A DNA stretch of 64,000 nucleotides, from the NCBI GenBank assembly GCA_037349315.1, contig JBAIAC010000021.1:3596001-3660000 (forward strand), in the 5' to 3' direction. The notes beneath the pieces are model-generated. The model saw nothing but the letters and a program-made list of their open reading frames with translations, ran no database searches and was not told where the DNA came from. The translations under genes were made by a program, and so were the position numbers. The first letter of the stretch is position 1. Every line of letters begins with the position of its first letter. This stretch comes from Chelydra serpentina. Lineage: Eukaryota; Chordata; Testudines; Chelydridae. Below, piece by piece: positions 9,301-19,857 of the stretch.

Positions 9301-12300
9301 CTATGGCACCACCTGTTGACACCTGCCATGACTCAGCCCCCCCCCCGCCCCCCCCCCCCCCCCATGGAGATGGATCATAGACATTGCTGCTTCAGAGTAC
9401 GAACTGAACTTGCCTGGTGGGAGATGGGAAGAAATCTCCTCTAAGGAAGTTTCAGTGGGGTAGCTGTGTTAGCCTGTTTCAGCAAAAACAACGAGGAGTC
9501 CTGTGGCATCTTAAAGACTAACACATTTATTTGGGCATGAGACATTGCGGGCTGGAACCCACTTCATCAGATATATGAAGTGGAAACTTAAGTGGTCAGA
9601 TAGATATATACACATGCAAAGATGGGTGTGTTACATTACTATGCTTATGCCCAAATACATGTGTTAATCTTTAAGATGCCACAGGACTCCTCGTTCTTTC
9701 TTCTAAGGAAGGTTTATTTCATTATTCTCCTGCCTGGGATCTCCTGCACTTTCGTCTGAAGCAGCTACCGAGAGCAGTGTCCCGTTGTGTGAGGTGCTGC
9801 ACAAACACACACTGACCAAGGTCGGGGGCCTGTCGTGCTGGGCTGCACCAACGTATAAAGGAGTCGCTGCTCCCAACACTTCAGTAATAAAACTGATTCT
9901 TTCCCCCCAAACAGGCTATTCAGGTTCCACACCAGACTTAATCCACCGGATCGAGCTGGGGAAGGCAGAGCTCTGGATGCGTGATACCGAGAACTCCAGG
10001 GAAAGCTCAGGGTCTGAGAGCCCCTCCTCAGGTGAGTCATAGAATCATAGAATAGAATATTAGGGTTGGAAGGGACCTCAGGAGGTCTAGTCCAACCCCC
10101 TGCTCAAATCAGGAGCAACACCAACTAAATCATCCCAGCCAGGGCTTTGTCAAGACAGGCCTTAAAAACCTCTAAGGATGGAGATTCCACCACCTCCCTA
10201 GGTAACCCATTCCAGTGCTTCACCACCCTCCTAGTGACATAGTGTTTCCTAATATCCAACCTAGACCTCCCCCACTGCAACCTTAGACCACTGCTCCTTG
10301 TTCTGTCATCTGCCACCACTGAGAACAGCTGAGCTCCAATCTCTTTGGAACCCCTCTTCAGGTAGTTGAAGGCTGCTATCAAATCCCCCCTCACTTCTGC
10401 AGACTAAATAACCCCAGTTCCCTCAGCCTCTCCTCATAAGTCATGTGCCCCAGCCCCCTAATAATTTTTGTTGCCCTCCACTGGACTCTCTCCAATATGT
10501 CCACATCCCTTCTGTAGTGGGCAGACCAAAACTGAATGCAATACTCCAGGTGTGGCCTCACCAGTGCCAAATAGAAGGGAATAATCACCTCCCTCGATCT
10601 GCTGGCAATGCTCCTACTAATGCAGCCCAATATGCCATTCACCTTCTTGGCAACAAGGGCACACTGCTGACTCATATCCAGCTTCTTGTCCACTGTAATC
10701 CCCAGGTCCTTTTCTGCAGAACTGCTGTTTAGCCAGTCGGTCCCCAGCAATGTTCCCTCTAATTTTTGACAGGCCGTGTGTGCAAAAAAATTCTTCTATG
10801 CAAATTGTTGTGCTTCTGTGCAAATTTCTGCACGCACGGTGTTTCGCTGTGTGCACGGGGTTTAGGATCTGTGTGCGCGCGCACACGCGCGCAGCTTAGA
10901 GGGAACAGTGGTCCCCAGCCCATAGCGGTGCATGGGATTCTTCCTTCCTAAATGCAGGACTTTGCAGTTGTCCTTGTTGAACCTCATCAGATTTCTTTTG
11001 CCCCAATCCTCCAGTTTGTCTAGGTCACTCTGGACCCTATACCTACCCTCCAGCGTATCTATCTCTCCTCCCAATTTAGTGTCATCTGAGAACTTGCTGA
11101 GGGTTCAATTAATCCCATCATCCTGATCATTGATAAAGATGTTGAACAAAACAAAACTGGCCCCAGAACTGACCCCTGGGGCAATCCGCTTGATACCGGA
11201 TGCCAACTAGATATTGAGCCACTGATCACTACCCATTGAGCCCAACCATCTAGCCAGCTTTGTATCCACCTTATAGTCCATTCATCCAATCCATACTTCT
11301 TTAACTTGCTGGCAAGAATACTGTGGGAGACCATATCAAAAGCTTTGCTAAAGTCAAAATATATCACATCCATCACTTTCCCCACATCCACAGAGCCTGT
11401 TATCTCATCATAGAAAGCAATCAGGTTGGTCAGGCATGACTTGCCCTTGGTGAATCCATGTTAACTGTTCCTGATCACCTTCCTCTCCTCCAAGCATAAG
11501 CGCCAACTTCTGCTCCTGCCGGTGGGTGCTCATCCTCCGGCCCCACCCCAACTCCACCCCTATTCCAACCCCATCCACAAAGTCCCTGCCCCAACTCTGC
11601 CCCCTCCCTACTCCTATTCTGACTCCTTCCCCAAATCACCGCCCCAGACCCGCCTCTTCCCCACCTCCTCCCCTGAGCGTGCCACATTCCCACTCCTACC
11701 CCTCCCTCCAAGCACGCCGCCAAACAGCTGTTTGGTGGCAGCAAGGCGGGAAGTGCTGGGAGGCAGGCGGAGGAGGAGGTGGGGCGCAGGGGTGGAGCTT
11801 GGCTGCCGGTGGGTGCAGAGCACCCACTAATTTTTCTCTGTGGGTGCTCCAGCCCTGGAGCACCTACGGAGTCAGCGCCTATGTCTCCAAGTGCTTCAAA
11901 ATGGATTCCTTGAGGACCTGCTCCATGATTTTGCTGGGGACTGAAGTGAGGCTGACTGATCTGTAGTTCCTCAGGTTCTCTTTCTTCCCTTTTTAAAATA
12001 TGGGCACTATATTTGCCTTTTTCCAATCATGTGGGACCTCCCCCAGTTGCCACGAATTTTCAAAGATAATGGCCAATGGCTGTGCAATCACATCAGCCAA
12101 CTCCCTCAGCACCCTTGGATGCATTAGATCTGGACCCATGGTCTTGTGCACGTCCAGCTTTTCTAAATAGTCCTTAACCTGTTCTTTCACCACTGAGGGC
12201 TGCTCACCTCCTCCGCATGCTGTGTTGCCCAGTGCAGCAGTCTGGGAGCTGACCTTGTCTGAGGCAAAAAAAAACATTGAGTACTTCAGTTTTTTCTACA

Positions 12301-15300
12301 TCATCTGTCACTAGGTTGCCTCCCCCATTCAGTAAGGGTCCCACACTTTCCCTGACCACCTTCTTGTTGCTAACATACCTGTAGAAACCCTTCTTGTTAC
12401 CCTTCATATCCCTTGCTAGCTGCAACTCCAACTGTGCCTTGGCCTTCCTGATTACACCCCTGCATGCTCTAGCAATATTCTGATACTCCTCCCTAGTCAT
12501 CTGTCCAAATTTCCACTTCTTGTAAGCTTCCTTTTTGAGTTTAAGCTCACCGAAGATTTCACTGTTCAGCCAAGCTGGTCGCCTGCCATATTTGCTATTC
12601 TTTCTGCACTTCGGGGTTGGTTTGTTCCTGCACCCTCAATGAGGCTTCTTTAAAATACAGCCAGCTCTCCTAGACTCCTTGCCCCCTCATATTCGCTTCC
12701 CAGGGGATCCTGCCCATCAGTTCCTTTAGGGATTCTAAGTTTGCTTTTCTGAAGTCCAGGGTCTGTATTTTGCTACTCTCCTTTCTTCCTTTTTTCAGAT
12801 CCTGAACTCAGCCATCTCATGGTCACTACTGCCCAGGTTGCCACCCACTTCTACTTCCCCTATCAATTCTTCCCTGTTTATAAGCAGCAGGTCAAGAGGA
12901 GCACAGCCCCTAGTCGGTTCCTCCAGCACTTGTACCAGGAAGTTGTCCGCAACACTCTCCAAAAACTTCCTGAATTGTCTGTGCACCGCTGTATTGCTCT
13001 CCCAGCAGATGTCAGGGTGACTGAAGTCCCCCATTAGTACCAGGGCCTGTGATCTGGAGACTTCAGTTAGTTGTCCGAAGAAAGCCTCATCTACCTCATC
13101 CTTCTGATCCGGTGGTCTGTAGCACACACCCACCCTCGCCTCTAAACTTAACCCAAAGACACTCAACAGGCTTTTCTCCAGTTTCGAACTGGAGCTCTGA
13201 CCAATCATACCACTCTCTTACGTACAATGCAACTTCTCCATCTTTCCTCCCATACCTGTCCTTCCTGAACAGTTTATACCCATCCACGACTGTGCTCCAG
13301 TCATGTGAACTGCCCCACCAAGTTTCTGTTATTCCTATCACGTTCCTTGATTGTGCCAGGACTTCCAATTCTTCTTGCTTGTTTCCCAGGCTTCTTGCGT
13401 TCGTGTACATGCACCTAAGATAACTAGCCGATTGCCCTACTTTCTCAGTATGAATCAGGAGGCTTCCCATCTTGTACCCTCATAGTAATCCAGTCCCTTC
13501 TGATTTACACACAGGAGAGGGCTTCTTAATGTAGAAGGCAAAGGCAGAGCGAGCTTCACTGGCTGGGAGCAGAAGGGAGACAAATTGAGGCTGGGAATTA
13601 GGGGCCAGTGTTTATCTAGGAGGGGAATGAGCCATTGGGAAAGCTCCCCTCATGATGCAATGAATTCTCCCTTGCTTGAAGTCTGTCAGTGGAGATGGGG
13701 CATCTGTCTCACAAAGCCCCGCTCTAACTCAGCCAGGAGTTACTGGGGGAGATAGTCTGGCAGGAAGCCCGGCTTGATAGTCACCATGACATTGTCTGGC
13801 CTTGATATCTATGAATCATAGAAATGTAGGACTAGAAGGGACCTCGGTATGTCATCGAGTCCAGTTCCCGGGACTGCGGCAGGGCTAAATATTATCAAGA
13901 CCATCCCTGTCTTGTATCTGTCTAACCTGTTCTTAGTAACCTCCAATGATGGGAGATTCCACAACCTCCCTAGGTAATTTGTTCTGGTGTTTAACTATCC
14001 TCAGAGTTTGGAAGTTTTTCCTAATGTCTAACCTTAATCTCCCTTGCTGCAAACAATGCCCATTACTTCTTGTCCTGGCATCAGTGTTACCCAAAATTCT
14101 CTGTCACTCACACAGTCTATAGGCACCCACCCTTACCCGTTCCGTGGGCTCAGGCGTAGCCTTACACTCTGCGGGTTTGCGGGGTCTTTTACCAGTGAAA
14201 GAGCCTTACGCAGTAATATCTTCCTTAACCTCTATTTATTACCAATCACCACAAACAGAATGCACATGCTAAGCATACAGTGCTCACCACTCCCAATCAG
14301 ACAGATTAACTTTTATTGATGGCCAGTCAGGATCAGGTCCATCTGGGGGGATTCCAGTTTCTGCATGGTGTCATTGGCAGGGTGTTGAGGTCTGGCAGCT
14401 CTGAGCTTGGGGCTGTGTTCTGGAGTTGGTACCCCAGAGAACTTCCTTTGGGACCCCAGTTTATATAGTGAAACTTGAGTCCTGTTAAGCTGCACCTTAA
14501 CTAATCATAACACTAAAATTTTACTAGCCAATCCTAACATTGTAACATAATTCTCTAACCAATTATATCCCAGCACCTTAATTGATTTACACCTAGAAAA
14601 ATTGTTTCTGTCTGCTGTATAATTAATCAAAGAACTAGACAGAGATCATACAGACAAACAATAGAGAAGTAGGAACCATAATGACAAAACAATAAAGAAA
14701 TGGGGATTTCACAACCACCAACAATTGATAAGTAGTTTCTTGTTAGAGAGAATGCCATCCAACCAAGTTTTCCATAACCATCTTAAGATCTGTTTCTTTA
14801 TCTGGTGATAGTGGGTGCCATTAGGACGGGGTCTCCTTCTTAACAGCCCAGTATTACATTGTTTTAATGTAATTTAGATAGAATAAGAGGATGTGACTTT
14901 CTGCTACTCAGCTTATGGCTGCTTGTCTTTCAGTCTGGCTGCAGACAAAGGCCGTAGGCTTTTAGGCCTTACAATATGGCTACAGGAAGAGGGCCTGATC
15001 CTTACATCAGTGGATAAGGAGAACAATTTATCACCCTACTCTTCGTTGCGACCTTTTTTCTATACATGTAATCATTCTTCTTGCTCTCCTGTGTGACACT
15101 CCCAAATTTGTCCACGTCCTTCTTGAAGTGTGATGCCCAGAACTGGACAGAGTACCCCAGTTGAGGCTTTATCAGTGCTGAGAAGAGTAAAAGAATTACT
15201 TCTTGCAACTTGCTTGCAACACTCCTGCTAATACATCCCAGAAAGATACTTGCTTTTTTTGCAACAGTGTTCCATGGTTGACTCACATTTAGTTTGTCTC

Positions 15301-18300
15301 AGGGCAGGGTCAATCACATGAAGAGTGTGAGGTCGCGCCTATGCGGAGGACGCCATTTTGTAGAGCAGGTCTCAGGCACTTCCAGCGCTTCACTGCAATG
15401 CTCTAAAACTGCCCCAAGTTCCAGGCAGCTGCTGCTGGGGGCGCGGACACACATGGGAGCCAGAGGAAATCGTTCTGTGGGCCACAACTTGGAGTACCCT
15501 GGTGTATGGGCTGGGTGTCAAGGAGAGGGTGGGGGGATGGCCTTTGTCACATCCCCTCTCCTGCTGCTCTCTCAGCGGCAGGAAATCATTGTCACTTCCG
15601 TTGCTTCAGTGTCAATGCTTAGCACAGACCTCAGCCTGAACGCTGTCTGTGACTGACTGTAGTTCAAAGGCCTGCTGGGTGGCAGCCATTCACCCCTTCC
15701 AGCTCAGCAGTGCCATGGATCAGGTTGTAAAACAAGACAAAAATGTTTTTGAGGTCACATCACACAAACCCTGAGTGACTTGGCATCCCCTCAACCCCCT
15801 TCCCTCTCCCATCCCCAACCCCAGAAAAACTCAACCTTCTTGAGGATTTTAGTTTAGTTTTAGTTTTGCACAAAGAATGAAACAAACATTAGGCCCTGGA
15901 ATAAGCTACATTGTGCTAAGCAGCTAACTGTGTCCACATGAGGGGCTTTTAGCCCCTCAATTGGACTATTTTGAAGCCAGTATTGTTAAAACAGCACAAA
16001 AACTGGGGAAGAGGCCTCATGCTGTAAAACAGGAGAAAGTGAAGAACCAGCACCATGTAAATAAAAACCTCTCATTGAAATGAAACCAAAATCAGATTGA
16101 AAACAAACCATGGACCCTGTTTCAACTGCATGAGCACGGAGGGGCCCTAGTCCTGGGTCAGGGCACTGCTTGGATCCTGGGCAGTTTAAGCATAAAACAA
16201 GACCCAAGAGGCACCTGGCATACATGGGAGCAGGCGCTAGGCACTGCACAGACAACATAGGGTAGAACCAGCATGAGTCAGGCTGCAGATTTGTCACGGC
16301 ATTTCGTATCAGAAATTACAGGGCAGTTCCAGTAAATTTAGTCTAAAAAATTACGGTGCAGCTTCAGTACATTTACGTAAAGTCATGGGTCGCAAAATGT
16401 AATGTGACTGCTTGAAGATTTTTAATAAAACCAGCCCCCCTCCTCGCAGCACTGCAAGCCTAATCCCAGCCTGGTGCAGAGTGGTTGGTGTTAGAGAGCT
16501 TATTCCTTCACCCGCTCACTTCCCTGGTCCTTCTCACATGAACAGAGAGCAACAATACCCGAAGTCCGAAGGTGCAAACAATTCATAGAATCATAGAATC
16601 TCAGGGTTGGAAGGGACCTCAAAAGGTCATCTAGTCCAACCCCCTGCTCAAAGCAGGACCAACCCCAACTAAATCATCCCAGCCAGGGCTTTGTCAAGCC
16701 TGACCTTAAAAACCTCTAAGGAAGGAGATTCCACCACCTCCCTAGGTAACCCATACCAGTGCTTCACCACCCTACTAGTGAAAAAGTTTTTCCTAATATC
16801 CAACCTAAACCTCCCCCTCTGCAACTTGAGACCATTACTCCTTGTTCTGTCATCTTCTACCACTGAGAACAGTCTAGATCCATCCTCTTTGGAACCCCCT
16901 TTCAGGTAGTTGAAAGCAGCTATCAAATCCCTCCTCATTCTTCTCTTCTGCAGGCTAAACAATCCCAGTTCCCTCAGCCTCTCCTCATAAGTCATGTGCT
17001 CCAGCCCCCTAATCATTTTTGTTTCAATTCAATGTTTATTGGGGTGAACTTCCCGCTTAAATAGTAGTTCCTTTTTCCTTATTTTCGAATCCCAATTTAC
17101 TTCCTGTTTGCCCCTAATTTATATAGTAATATTCTCAGCTATACCTTAAGCAATCATTTTACTGAAATCTGTCTAACCAATCCTAACATATTGTAACATA
17201 ATTCTCTAACCAATTATATCCCACTACCCTAATTAATTTACACCTGGCAAAAATAATTATACAGCAGAAAGAAACAATTAGAGAACCAGACAGATTAACA
17301 ATAGAAAAGTGGGGGCCATAAAGATAAAACATAGAGAAATGAGGGTTTCACAACCACAACTATTGAGAAGTGATTTTTGCCAGACAGGATGCTATCAAAC
17401 TAAGTTTTTTTAACCATCTTTATCTGGTGGTGATGGGCATTATCAGGACAGGATTGTCTTCCTAACAGCCCAATAGCACCTTATTTCAATGTAACTAGTT
17501 TGAAATGTGAGGATGTGACCGTTTGCTTCCCAGCTTATGGCTGCCTCTGCTGCTTAGCCAAAGGCCTTAATTTAAGAACAGGGCCTCAGACTGTCACAGT
17601 GAGAGAAGGCCCTTACACAGATTCTTTCTTTTATATCTCTATAACTAGCTAAATGATAAACATATACCTAAATTCTTACAGTATAGGCCTTTACAGGCAG
17701 GCCTGAATATCGATATCCTAACAGTTGGTGTGGGCTAGAGTGGATTTGGGTGGCAATGTCATTCACTGAAGTTTGGCCCTTTCCCCCACCATCATGACTG
17801 GGGGTGGAGGCCAATCGGAGTGGCACTGTAACCCCACAGGCCAGGTCTCAGTATCCGGAGCGAAGCGTTGGGTCCAGCCCTGTGGGACAGGAGTAGGGTG
17901 ACCAGACGTCCCGATATTTAGTTGTTTGTCCCACGTCCCGACCAATGTATGGTTGGGATGCCATTTGTCCCGATATTTTGGCTCGGGGCTGGAGGAGTAC
18001 GCTGGTGAGCACTCACCTGGCGTCCCAGCTGTGCTTATTTGGGGTGGCTCCCAGGAAACGGTGGGCAGCAGCACCCTGCGGCCCCTAGGCACGGGGGTGG
18101 CTGGGTGGGGTCTCTGCATTCTGCACCTACCACAAGTGCTGGCTCCATGGCGGGCGCGGACAGGGCGCAGCTCCCCCCCCCCCCCGGCTGCCCCTGACCC
18201 ATGCCCCCAAGAAATAGGGAAATCGTTCCATCTGTGACATTTTTCCTTCCGTGACAAACCTGCAGCCCTAATGATGAGCTAACACTGGAATGGCCTCTGC

Positions 18301-19592
18301 TCTCTCCACCAGGGCACGAGATCCTGGGAGAAACGAGGGGACAGTCTGAATGCGGGGAGAGCACAGAAGGAGTACAGGATCCCGCAGCCCACACAGGGAT
18401 CAATATGCTGGATACAGTCCATCTCCTGGATAGACTCAGCCAGAGTCCCCACCGCTGCATCAACTGCGGCAAGAGATTCAGCAACCCCTCCGCACTGAAA
18501 CAGCACCAGCGCACGCACACTGGGGAGCAGGCATACCGCTGCGCTGACTCTGCTCAGAGGTTCAGCAATGCCAACACACTGACCCAGAATCAGCGCATGC
18601 GCATCAGGGAGCAGCCGTATCACTGTGCTGATTGTAACAAGGGTTTTGCACACAGCTCAAAGCTGAGAGTACATCAGCGCACGCACACTGGGGAGCGGCC
18701 GTATCGCTGCGCTGACTGTGGCAAGGGCTTTGCACAGATCTCAGATCTGAGATCACACCAGCGCACGCACACTGGGGAGCGGCCGCACCACTGTGCTGAG
18801 TGTGGCAAGGGCTTTGCATCGAGCTCAAATCTGAGTAGACATCAGCGCACGCACACCGGGGAGCGGCCGTACCGCTGTGCTGACTGCGGGAAGGGCTTTG
18901 CACAGCTTGCACACCTGAGAAGACACCAGCACGCACACACTGGGGAGCGGCCGCACCACTGTGCTGACTGTGGAAAGGGCTTTGCAGAGAGCTCAAAGCT
19001 GAGAACACACCAGCGCACGCACACCGGGGAGCGACCGCACCACTGTGCTGAGTGTGGAAAGGGCTTTGCACAGATCGTACACCTCAGAATACACCAGCGC
19101 GCACACACCGGTGAGCGGCCGTACTGCTGCACCGACTGTGGGAGGAGCTTTGCGACGAGCTCAACGCTGAGAATACACCAGCGCCTGCACACAGGGGAGC
19201 GGCCGCACCACTGCACCGGCTGCGGCAAGAGCTTTGCACAGAGCTCAACTCTGAGAATGCATCACCGCATGCACGCCGGGGTGCGGCCATATCACTGCAC
19301 CGACTGCGGCAAGAGCTTTGCAGAGAGCTCAAAGCTGAGAATACACCAGCGCACGCACACTGGGGAGCGGCCGTACCACTGCGCTGACTGCGGCAAGGGC
19401 TATGCACAGATCGCACACCTCAGAATACACCAGCGCACGCACACAGGCGAGCGGCCCTACCACTGTGACGATTGCAGCAAAAGCTTCAGCCATGCCAGTA
19501 CGCTGACCAAACATCAGCGCACACACACACCGGCAAGCAGCTGCACCGTTGTGCCAACTGTGGTAAGAGGTTCAGCAGTGCCAACAAGCTGA
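5802..19592 (+). CDS. KRAB C2H2 zinc-finger protein, copy A (4 exons, 515 aa)
   Basis: The exons 5802-5825, 6321-6447, 9915-10031 and 18313-19592 join in phase to 1548 nt. The product starts MAAAGPAQ, followed by KRAB-A (residues 9-51), KRAB-B (about 52-75), a linker, and 13 C2H2 fingers from about residue 136. Finger 2 is degenerate, lacking one Cys and both His. KRAB-ZNF proteins are nuclear DNA-binding repressors that normally act through TRIM28. The array ends early: a 2-bp AC expansion just after finger 13 shifts the frame and adds a 20-residue foreign tail, while three relic fingers follow. Intron 2 and intron 3 are swollen by CR1, hAT and LTR insertions. The four-exon layout matches the intact paralog C. 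The splice sites are canonical GT/AG by eye; transcription is not shown. Confidence 0.85.
6321..6447 (+). CDS. Copy A exon 2: KRAB-A box
   Basis: This is a 127-bp exon, the canonical KRAB-A exon length. It is bounded by GTGCCAGCAG| and CCCTGG|GTAAGG. It encodes [18 protein letters not shown] followed by [16 protein letters not shown]. The DV, EEW and LYRD positions that contact TRIM28 in the family are kept, but the usual MLE triplet reads MLR. Confidence 0.93.
6448..6709. other. Intron 2 of copy A, left part
   Basis: Non-coding intron sequence aligned with 28745-28990 in copy B and 51857-51640 in copy C. Confidence 0.6.
6710..7014. mobile_element. hAT MITE with 8-bp target duplication
   Basis: The 305-bp element begins CAGGAGCGGCTCTA and ends CTGGAGCTGGCCTTG. 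It is flanked by perfect CAGCCCAG repeats (6702-6709 and 7015-7022). Copy C at 51631-51638 carries a single reverse-complement CTGGGCTG with continuous flank, and copy B at about 28991 is also empty. The terminal sequence is related to the 32929-33262 element. Confidence 0.88.
7208..9305 (+). mobile_element. CR1 LINE, 5'-truncated, with RT ORF
   Basis: The ORF (7209-9047, 612 aa) begins in the inter-domain region after the endonuclease. It continues through a complete reverse-transcriptase domain with [23 protein letters not shown] and FADDTK (GCAGATGAC at 8451-8459). A frameshift near 9000 puts the CR1 terminus (to 9243) in another frame. The 3' UTR ends in ATTCTATGATTCTATG. In motif A the catalytic Asp is Val (codon 8190-8192), so this copy is catalytically dead. 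The flanks match uninterrupted sequence in copies B (about 29158-29175) and C (about 51440-51452). Confidence 0.93.
9306..9449. other. Intron 2 remnant with poly-C tract
   Basis: A C-homopolymer-rich run lies at about 9341-9363. The flanking intron aligns with copies B and C. It is prone to sequencing or assembly error. Confidence 0.6.
9450..9701. mobile_element. Fold-back insertion with long inverted repeat
   Basis: The left arm at about 9488-9538 (ACGAGGAGTCCTGTGGCATC onward) is nearly perfectly complementary to the right arm at about 9646-9694. A 10-bp TCTAAGGAAG duplication (9440-9449, 9702-9711) flanks the insert, and copy B (about 29636-29650) is empty. A related single-arm sequence appears near 40775. 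The class is unknown. Confidence 0.7.
9915..10031 (+). CDS. Copy A exon 3: KRAB-B and linker
   Basis: A 117-bp exon between CAAACAG| and CCTCAG|GTGAGT. It completes the split Gly codon from exon 2 and encodes [20 protein letters not shown], the KRAB-B core, followed by an acidic/serine linker. The same 117-bp exon exists at 29847-29963 (B) and 50928-50812 (C). A CR1 starts only about 10 bp beyond its donor. Confidence 0.9.
10748..10910. mobile_element. hAT MITE nested in CR1
   Basis: CAATGTTCCCTCTAA and TTAGAGGGAACAGTG ends are flanked by perfect GTCCCCAG 8-bp duplications (10740-10747, 10911-10918). Same family as 4553-4695. It interrupts the CR1 RT region, so it is younger than that CR1. 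Confidence 0.92.
11495..11883. mobile_element. hAT MITE (GGCGCC family) nested in CR1
   Basis: The ends CATAAGCGCCAACTT and GAGTCAGCGCCTATG form terminal inverted repeats. Flanking 8-mers CCTCCAAG (11487-11494) and TCTCCAAG (11884-11891) differ at one base. The same family occurs at 24821-25174. Confidence 0.85.
13485..13810. other. Intron 3 of copy A
   Basis: Aligned with 29975-30280 in copy B. No coding or RNA feature is seen. Confidence 0.55.
13811..15300 (-). mobile_element. Older CR1 relic split by an LTR
   Basis: Minus-strand CR1 3' half: the terminus at 13811-13850, C-terminal coding remnants to 14084, and again 15011-15300 ([16 protein letters not shown] residues). The break at 14085-15006 is an LTR insertion. 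More diverged than the CR1s at 7208 and 10042. A remnant of the same insertion is visible in copy C near 50066-50175, so it predates the A/C duplication. Confidence 0.75.
14085..15006 (-). mobile_element. Solo LTR, 4-bp target duplication
   Basis: The 922-bp unit has TG...CA ends (TGTTACCC / CCTTACA) and is flanked by TCAG (14081-14084, 15007-15010). On the minus strand an AATAAA lies near 14312. It is related in its middle part to the LTR at 16489-17723. A 4-bp duplication fits a gammaretrovirus-like (ERV1) element, but family is inferred. No internal region. Confidence 0.75.
15301..16488. other. Intron 3 of copy A, conserved with B and C
   Basis: Aligned with about 39590-40585 plus 41743-41850 in copy B and, in part, with 49060-48620 in copy C. 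No gene recognised. Confidence 0.6.
16489..17723 (-). mobile_element. LTR with nested CR1, 5-bp target duplication
   Basis: The unit starts TGTTAGAGAGC and ends ATCCTAACA, and GTTGG lies on both sides (16484-16488, 17724-17728). Copy C at about 48610 reads straight through (GGTTGGGGTGGGC on its minus strand), so the insertion is A-specific. A minus-strand AATAAA is at about 17035. The CR1 at 16583-17024 sits inside. Confidence 0.85.
16583..17024 (-). mobile_element. CR1 3' end nested in LTR
   Basis: Begins CATAGAATCATAGAATC (the reverse of the CR1 tail) and encodes, on the minus strand, 115 uninterrupted residues of the CR1 C-terminus ([19 protein letters not shown] onward). 5'-truncated. 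The LTR sequence AACAATTC...TTCAATTCAATG is interrupted around it. Confidence 0.88.
17724..18312. other. End of intron 3, copy A
   Basis: Aligned with copy C 48600-48302. Contains a C-run near 18170. The 3' end has a polypyrimidine tract leading to CTCTCTCCACCAG|, the acceptor of the zinc-finger exon. Confidence 0.65.
18313..19592 (+). CDS. Copy A exon 4: 13 C2H2 zinc fingers
   Basis: The exon opens with a linker ([21 protein letters not shown]) and then 13 tandem fingers at 84-bp spacing with TGERP linkers. Fingers 1 and 3-13 keep C-x2-C-x12-H-x3-H. Finger 2 (CADSAQRF...QNQRMR) has lost a Cys and both zinc-binding His. After finger 13 a run of CA repeats is 2 bp longer than the linker needs, so the frame ends at 19592 with [18 protein letters not shown] residues. 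Confidence 0.9.
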
Positions 19593-19857
19593 CCCAGCTC
19601 CAGCGCATGCACACCGGGGAGTGGCCGCACCGCTGTGCTGACTGCGGCAAGGGCTTTGCACACAGCTCAAACCTCTGACTACATGAGCACGCACACACCG
19701 GGGAATGGCCATTCCAATGCACTGCCTGCAGAAGGAGCTTTGCACAGAGCTAATACCTGAGAATGCATCAGCGCATTCACAGCAGGGAGCGGCTGCACAA
19801 CTGGGCTGACTGGCAAATGCTTTGCTCACTTGGGCAACCTCACCTGGCACCAGTTGA
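19593..19857 (+). pseudogene. Relic zinc fingers downstream of copy A
   Basis: In the other frames, finger remnants continue: [16 protein letters not shown], then [16 protein letters not shown] ending in a stop (about 19677), then FQCTACRRSF with another stop. A last degenerate finger ends CFAHLGNLTWHQLTL before a stop near 19855. This last one matches the final finger of copy C ([12 protein letters not shown]), so the ancestral array ended here. Confidence 0.85.

Larger units (their letters stand above)
10042..13479 (-). mobile_element. CR1 LINE, long copy with nested insertions
   Basis: The element is read on the minus strand. The endonuclease domain is at about 13470-12795 ([23 protein letters not shown] and SDHEM motifs). 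Linker and RT follow from 12500 to 10391, then the C-terminus at 10394-10125 and the 3' end TTCTATGATTCTATGA at 10042-10058. The ORF is broken by frameshifts and by two hAT MITEs (10748-10910, 11495-11883). TCATA duplications flank it (10037-10041, 13480-13484). Copy B is empty at about 29968-29974, so insertion followed the A/B duplication. It sits immediately after the KRAB-B donor. Confidence 0.9.

Noticed and set aside
18440..19600. Regularly spaced direct repeats resembling a CRISPR array
   Set aside because: The 84-bp repeats are in-frame C2H2 finger codons with TGERP linkers; no spacers and eukaryotic context.
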